A stretch of 58,877 bases of DNA from Chloroflexota bacterium (GTDB taxonomy: Bacteria; Chloroflexota; Anaerolineae; Promineifilales; Promineifilaceae), in the NCBI GenBank assembly GCA_029559155.1, contig JAKQCM010000492.1, positions 1 to 58,877 on the forward strand. Reading direction: 5' to 3'. Shown piece after piece: positions 56,235 to 58,877 of the stretch. The notes under the pieces were generated by a model. It made no database searches, was not told the DNA's origin, and saw only the letters and a list, made by a program, of their open reading frames with translations. The position numbers and the translations under genes were made by a program. Within the stretch, counting starts at the first letter, position 1. Each line of letters opens with the position of its first letter.

Positions 56235-58019
56235 ATGTCAACCATTACCCTCAATAACGAACAACAGGCCATGCTCAACGGCGAGCAGGGATTGGCCCGG
56301 CAGATGGGTATGCGCCTGCTGCTAGACATGGCCGCCGCCGCCGGGGCCACCGAACTGATCCCCGTTCACACGGCCCACCTCTCCGGCGTCTCCCCGCTGA
56401 CCGGCGGGCTGGGCCTGCGCCAATTCCTGGCCCGCCTGGCCGCCGATCCGGGGCCGGGCGTGGCCGTGCCCACCACCCTCAACTCGGCCGGCTGCGACGA
56501 GGCCCAATTCGCCGAAATGCGCATCACCGCGCCCGATTTTCTGGAGCACAACCACGAAATCGTGGCCCTCTACACCCGGCTGGGAGTGCAGCCCACCCAA
56601 TCCTGCACGCCCTACGAATGGGAAGGCGTGGTCACCGAAGGCACGGCCGCCTGGGCCGAATCCAACGCCATCTGTTTTGGCAATTCCTACTGCGGCCTGA
56701 CTACCAATCGGGAGTCCGGGCTGTCGGCGCTGGCCTGCGCCCTCACCGGCTACACGCCCAAATACGGCCTGCTGGCCGAAGGCGCGCGCCGGCCCAACCT
56801 GGAAGTGACGGTCACGGCCGTTCTCCACGACCCCACCGACTTCTCCATCCTGGGCGACTGGATCGGCAAGCAGCGCCAATCACACTGGAAACTGCCGCTT
56901 GGCCCCATCCCGCTCATCAAGGGCTTACCGGCCGATTTGAACCACGAGCAGCGCAAGGCGCTGACGGCCGCCGCCGCCAACTACGGCTGCCCCCTGCTCT
57001 ACATCGAGGGCTTGAGCGACGCGCCAGAAGGCGAGTTTCAAGACCATCTGGTGTTTGATGAGGCGGCGCTGGCGCAGCGGTATGCGGATTTACGGCCGTC
57101 ATCCCCCGTTTCGCTCATCACCATTGGCTGCCCGCAGGCTTCTGTGGGTGAACTGCGGGCCACGGCCGAGCTGCTGCGCGGCCGGCCGCTGCCCCCCGAT
57201 GGCCCGCCGGTCTGGGTTTTCACCTCCGCCCACAACAAAGCCATCGCCGAAAAAACCGGCCTCGCCGAGGCCATCCGCGCCAGCGGCGCGCTGCTGCTGG
57301 AAAACACCTGCCCGGAAGTGGTCCCTTACGACCAAAGTTGGGTCCACCACGTCCTCACCAACTCCATGAAAGCCGAACACTACATCAAATCCGGCCTCAA
57401 CGGCATCCCCACTTCGGTGATGAAGCTGGCCGACTGTGTGCGCGTGGCGCGGGGCGAGTGGCAGGTGGAAGAGAACGGGGAGCGCGGAGTGCGGAGTGCG
57501 GAGCGCGGAGTGCGGAGTGCGGAACAAGATGCTCACCGGCTCACCCCCACACCCCCACACCCCCACACCGGGGCGTTTGCGGCGAACGGCCGTGGCCTGC
57601 CCTCCCAGCCCAGTTTCACCGTGCGCGGCGAAGCCTTTGTCACCGATGCACCCATCACCCTGCTGGGATTTGTCAACCGGGAGACCGGCGTCATCGAAGA
57701 AGAGGGGCATCCGGCCAATGGGCAGAGCCTGGCCGGGAAAATCGCCATCTTCCCCAAGGGCAGCGGCTCCACGGTGGCGCCTTACGTGCTGCTGGAGCTG
57801 TTCTATCGCGGCCAAGCGCCGCTGGCTATCGTCAACACCGACATCGATCAGCAGAGCGCGCCCGCCTGCTCGCTGGAGGGCATTCCCTACGCCTACAGCT
57901 TCGACGGCGACGTGATTGGCCGCATCAACAATGGCGACATGGTGGAATTGAAGCGCGAGGGCGACCGGGTGGAACTGCGGGTGCTGGGTCGGGTTACGGC
58001 CGTTCTAACATTCAACTAA
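56235..58019 (+). CDS. Aconitase X-type hydro-lyase, large and small domains fused
   Basis: The 594-residue protein has the AcnX catalytic domain (to about 405): LNGEQGLARQMGMRLLLDM, HTAHLSGVSPLTGGLGLRQF, TTLNSAGCDEAQFAEM, CTPYEWEGV, ENTCPEVVPYDQSWVHHVLT and NSMKAEHYIKSGLNG. A low-complexity linker (about 415-450) is followed by the small swivel domain (GFVNRETGVIEEEGHPANGQ, KIAIFPKGSGSTVAPYVLLE). AcnX enzymes dehydrate cis-3-hydroxy-L-proline in bacteria or phosphomevalonate in archaea. Which reaction applies here is open. The linker is built from GCGGAGT and CACCCC tandem DNA repeats, unusual inside a gene. Confidence 0.85.
   Translation: MSTITLNNEQQAMLNGEQGLARQMGMRLLLDMAAAAGATELIPVHTAHLSGVSPLTGGLGLRQFLARLAADPGPGVAVPTTLNSAGCDEAQFAEMRITAPDFLEHNHEIVALYTRLGVQPTQSCTPYEWEGVVTEGTAAWAESNAICFGNSYCGLTTNRESGLSALACALTGYTPKYGLLAEGARRPNLEVTVTAVLHDPTDFSILGDWIGKQRQSHWKLPLGPIPLIKGLPADLNHEQRKALTAAAANYGCPLLYIEGLSDAPEGEFQDHLVFDEAALAQRYADLRPSSPVSLITIGCPQASVGELRATAELLRGRPLPPDGPPVWVFTSAHNKAIAEKTGLAEAIRASGALLLENTCPEVVPYDQSWVHHVLTNSMKAEHYIKSGLNGIPTSVMKLADCVRVARGEWQVEENGERGVRSAERGVRSAEQDAHRLTPTPPHPHTGAFAANGRGLPSQPSFTVRGEAFVTDAPITLLGFVNRETGVIEEEGHPANGQSLAGKIAIFPKGSGSTVAPYVLLELFYRGQAPLAIVNTDIDQQSAPACSLEGIPYAYSFDGDVIGRINNGDMVELKREGDRVELRVLGRVTAVLTFN
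57478..57570. repeat. In-frame low-complexity repeats encoding the AcnX linker
   Basis: GAGCGCGGAGTGCGGAGTGC repeated twice gives a GVRSAE-type peptide repeat, and after a short unique stretch CACCCCCACACCCCCACACC gives a Pro/His-rich run. Both look like intergenic repeat DNA captured in frame between the two domains. Confidence 0.75.
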
Positions 58020-58228
58020 AAACAGTGAACGGATAACGAATAACTTTCACCACGCGCTCCATTAACAATTGGGCGTTGACAATTAACAATTGGCAAGCGA
58101 ATCTGGTTGATCATGGAGTGGGGCGCTTATTGAAAACGGCGGTTCCTGCCTCATCCCTCATCACCTGGCCAGTCTGATAATTTTGCTATTCAAGGAAATC
58201 CATAACGAAACTAGCAACAACCAATCCA

Positions 58229-58237
58229 TGCTATAAT
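58229..58237 (+). promoter_or_regulatory. Extended -10 promoter of hicBA
   Basis: TGCTATAAT, a perfect -10 with TGn extension, 28 bases before the HicB ATG. No clear -35 is present. Further upstream (about 58064-58092) is a direct repeat of TTAACAATTGG. The rest of the 58020-58228 gap shows nothing recognisable. Confidence 0.5.
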
Positions 58238-58265
58238 CCCATTAAACCATGTGAGGTTAAAATCA

Positions 58266-58475
58266 ATGAGTCAACAAGATTTTTACGTAATCATCGAACG
58301 GGATGAAGATGGGATGTTTATTGGGGAAGTACCCCAGCTTCCGGCCTGTTATAGTCAGGGTGAAACAATTGACCAATTGATGGCAAACATGCGGGAAGTT
58401 ATTGCGCTTTGTCTGGAAGAAATGACAGAAGTTTCTATTTCTGAGTTTATTGGCGTACAGCGTGTCACAGTTTAA
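58266..58475 (+). CDS. hicB: HicB family antitoxin
   Basis: The 69-residue protein shows the HicB_lk fold: FYVIIERDEDGMFIGEVPQL, PACYSQGETIDQLMANMREV and IALCLEEMTE. It lacks a separate C-terminal DNA-binding domain, so it is the short type. It binds and neutralises HicA. The ATG at 58266 has GAGG nine bases upstream; a GTG at 58251 is an alternative. It overlaps hicA by one base (TAATG). Confidence 0.88.
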   Translation: MSQQDFYVIIERDEDGMFIGEVPQLPACYSQGETIDQLMANMREVIALCLEEMTEVSISEFIGVQRVTV

Positions 58476-58702
58476 TGCCCCCGTTGCCAGTTCTTACTTC
58501 TCGTCAGGTTATTGCTGCGCCTAACAAAGCTGGCTTTGAAAGTATGCGACAAAAAGGAAGTCACGTCCGGTTACGGCATCCAGATGGTCGTGTTGTAACC
58601 GTACCAGATCATCCAGGACAAGATGTTGGCCGAGGGTTGCTGCGCAAGGTTTTGCGAGATGCAGACCTCAACCGTGATGAATTTGTGGCTTTATTAAAGT
58701 AA
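58475..58702 (+). CDS. hicA: HicA family mRNA interferase toxin
   Basis: The 75-residue double-stranded-RNA-binding-like toxin has TSRQVIAAPNKAGFESMRQK, the catalytic histidine in GSHVRLRHPDGR, and VTVPDHPGQDVGRGLLRKVL. It cleaves mRNA when free of HicB. The antitoxin gene comes first and the starts are coupled, the usual order for this variant. One residue is odd: the family's L-x(3)-G near the N-end is PNKAG. Confidence 0.9.
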   Translation: MPPLPVLTSRQVIAAPNKAGFESMRQKGSHVRLRHPDGRVVTVPDHPGQDVGRGLLRKVLRDADLNRDEFVALLK

Positions 58703-58716
58703 ATTCCTGGCCGTTC

Positions 58717-58877
58717 TCTATTCCCATCTCTCATCAACCAACCCCACTCAGTCGGTCTCGAATATTCGCGGCTAAGGAAGGTAAACGGCCGTTATCCACT
58801 CCCCCAGCGCAACCAACCAACGGCCGTTCTTACCCCAATCTCTCAACATCCAGCCGCACCCAGCCGGTCTCGAATTT
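58717..58877. repeat. Imperfect direct repeat ending in CGGTCTCGAAT
   Basis: CCCATCTCTCATCAACC...CACTCAGTCGGTCTCGAAT (ending about 58763) and CCCAATCTCTCAACATC...CACCCAGCCGGTCTCGAAT (ending about 58875) are similar over about 45 bases and 112 bases apart. Two ACGGCCGTT octamers lie between. The second copy runs into the window edge, so more units may follow. Confidence 0.5.

Overview
The window carries 45 protein genes that I can support plus one short leader peptide. I see no rRNA, tRNA, CRISPR array, phage or transposase gene. The gene set points to a Chloroflexota bacterium of the filamentous Anaerolineae/Ardenticatenia type. Signs of this are kinases with many GAF domains, a STAND NTPase with WD40 propellers, large Ser/Thr-rich secreted subtilases, MocR and PucR regulators, and gaps full of low-complexity repeats. 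That placement is an inference from gene style. Throughout genes and gaps the palindrome ACGGCCGT (often AACGGCCGTT) recurs at a very high rate, a genome signature comparable in kind to the cyanobacterial HIP1 octamer.

Layout. 1-2382 (+): two GyrI-like ligand-binding proteins and a saccharopine-dehydrogenase-like oxidoreductase. 2677-8675 (-): an AI-2E family permease, a MocR regulator and a secreted subtilase. 9295-15435 (+): a TetR regulator, a six-GAF histidine kinase and a methyltransferase with an unusual N-terminal domain. 15456-20976 (-): a STAND/WD40 giant and an RlmI-like rRNA methyltransferase. 21034-25531 (+): homoserine kinase and the E1alpha, E1beta and E2 genes of a 2-oxoacid (pyruvate-type) dehydrogenase. 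25853-30319 (+): a response regulator, a receiver-GAF-PAS kinase and a PucR regulator, tightly coupled.

30320-43336 (+) is a branched-chain amino-acid operon: ilvB, ilvN, ilvC, leuA, a methyltransferase, leuC, a small membrane protein, an unknown gene, leuD and cimA, followed by a J-domain protein and a YbaK-type deacylase. leuB stands apart at 44489-45571 with its own promoter. The 0.7-kb ilv leader encodes a 28-residue peptide, half of whose residues are Leu, Ile or Val. It is followed by mutually exclusive hairpins and an intrinsic terminator, the classical arrangement for ribosome-mediated attenuation, and a further strong terminator lies between this and ilvB.

45639-50499 (-) holds three consecutive phosphofructokinase genes. 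Two have pyrophosphate-type active-site residues. The third is a tandem-duplicated enzyme that resembles animal/fungal PFK from end to end, with a catalytic N-half and a C-half that has lost the catalytic aspartates.

50892-58702: an SH3 lipoprotein (-), then on the + strand a UbiD-family decarboxylase, a CPA1 antiporter, a UspA protein, an MscS channel, a fused aconitase-X protein and a HicB/HicA toxin-antitoxin pair. The UbiD and AcnX pair could belong to an archaeal-type mevalonate shunt, which is speculative.

The points most worth a second look are the eukaryote-type PFK inside a triple pfk operon, the ilv attenuator, the ACGGCCGT signature, and several families of palindromic intergenic repeats.
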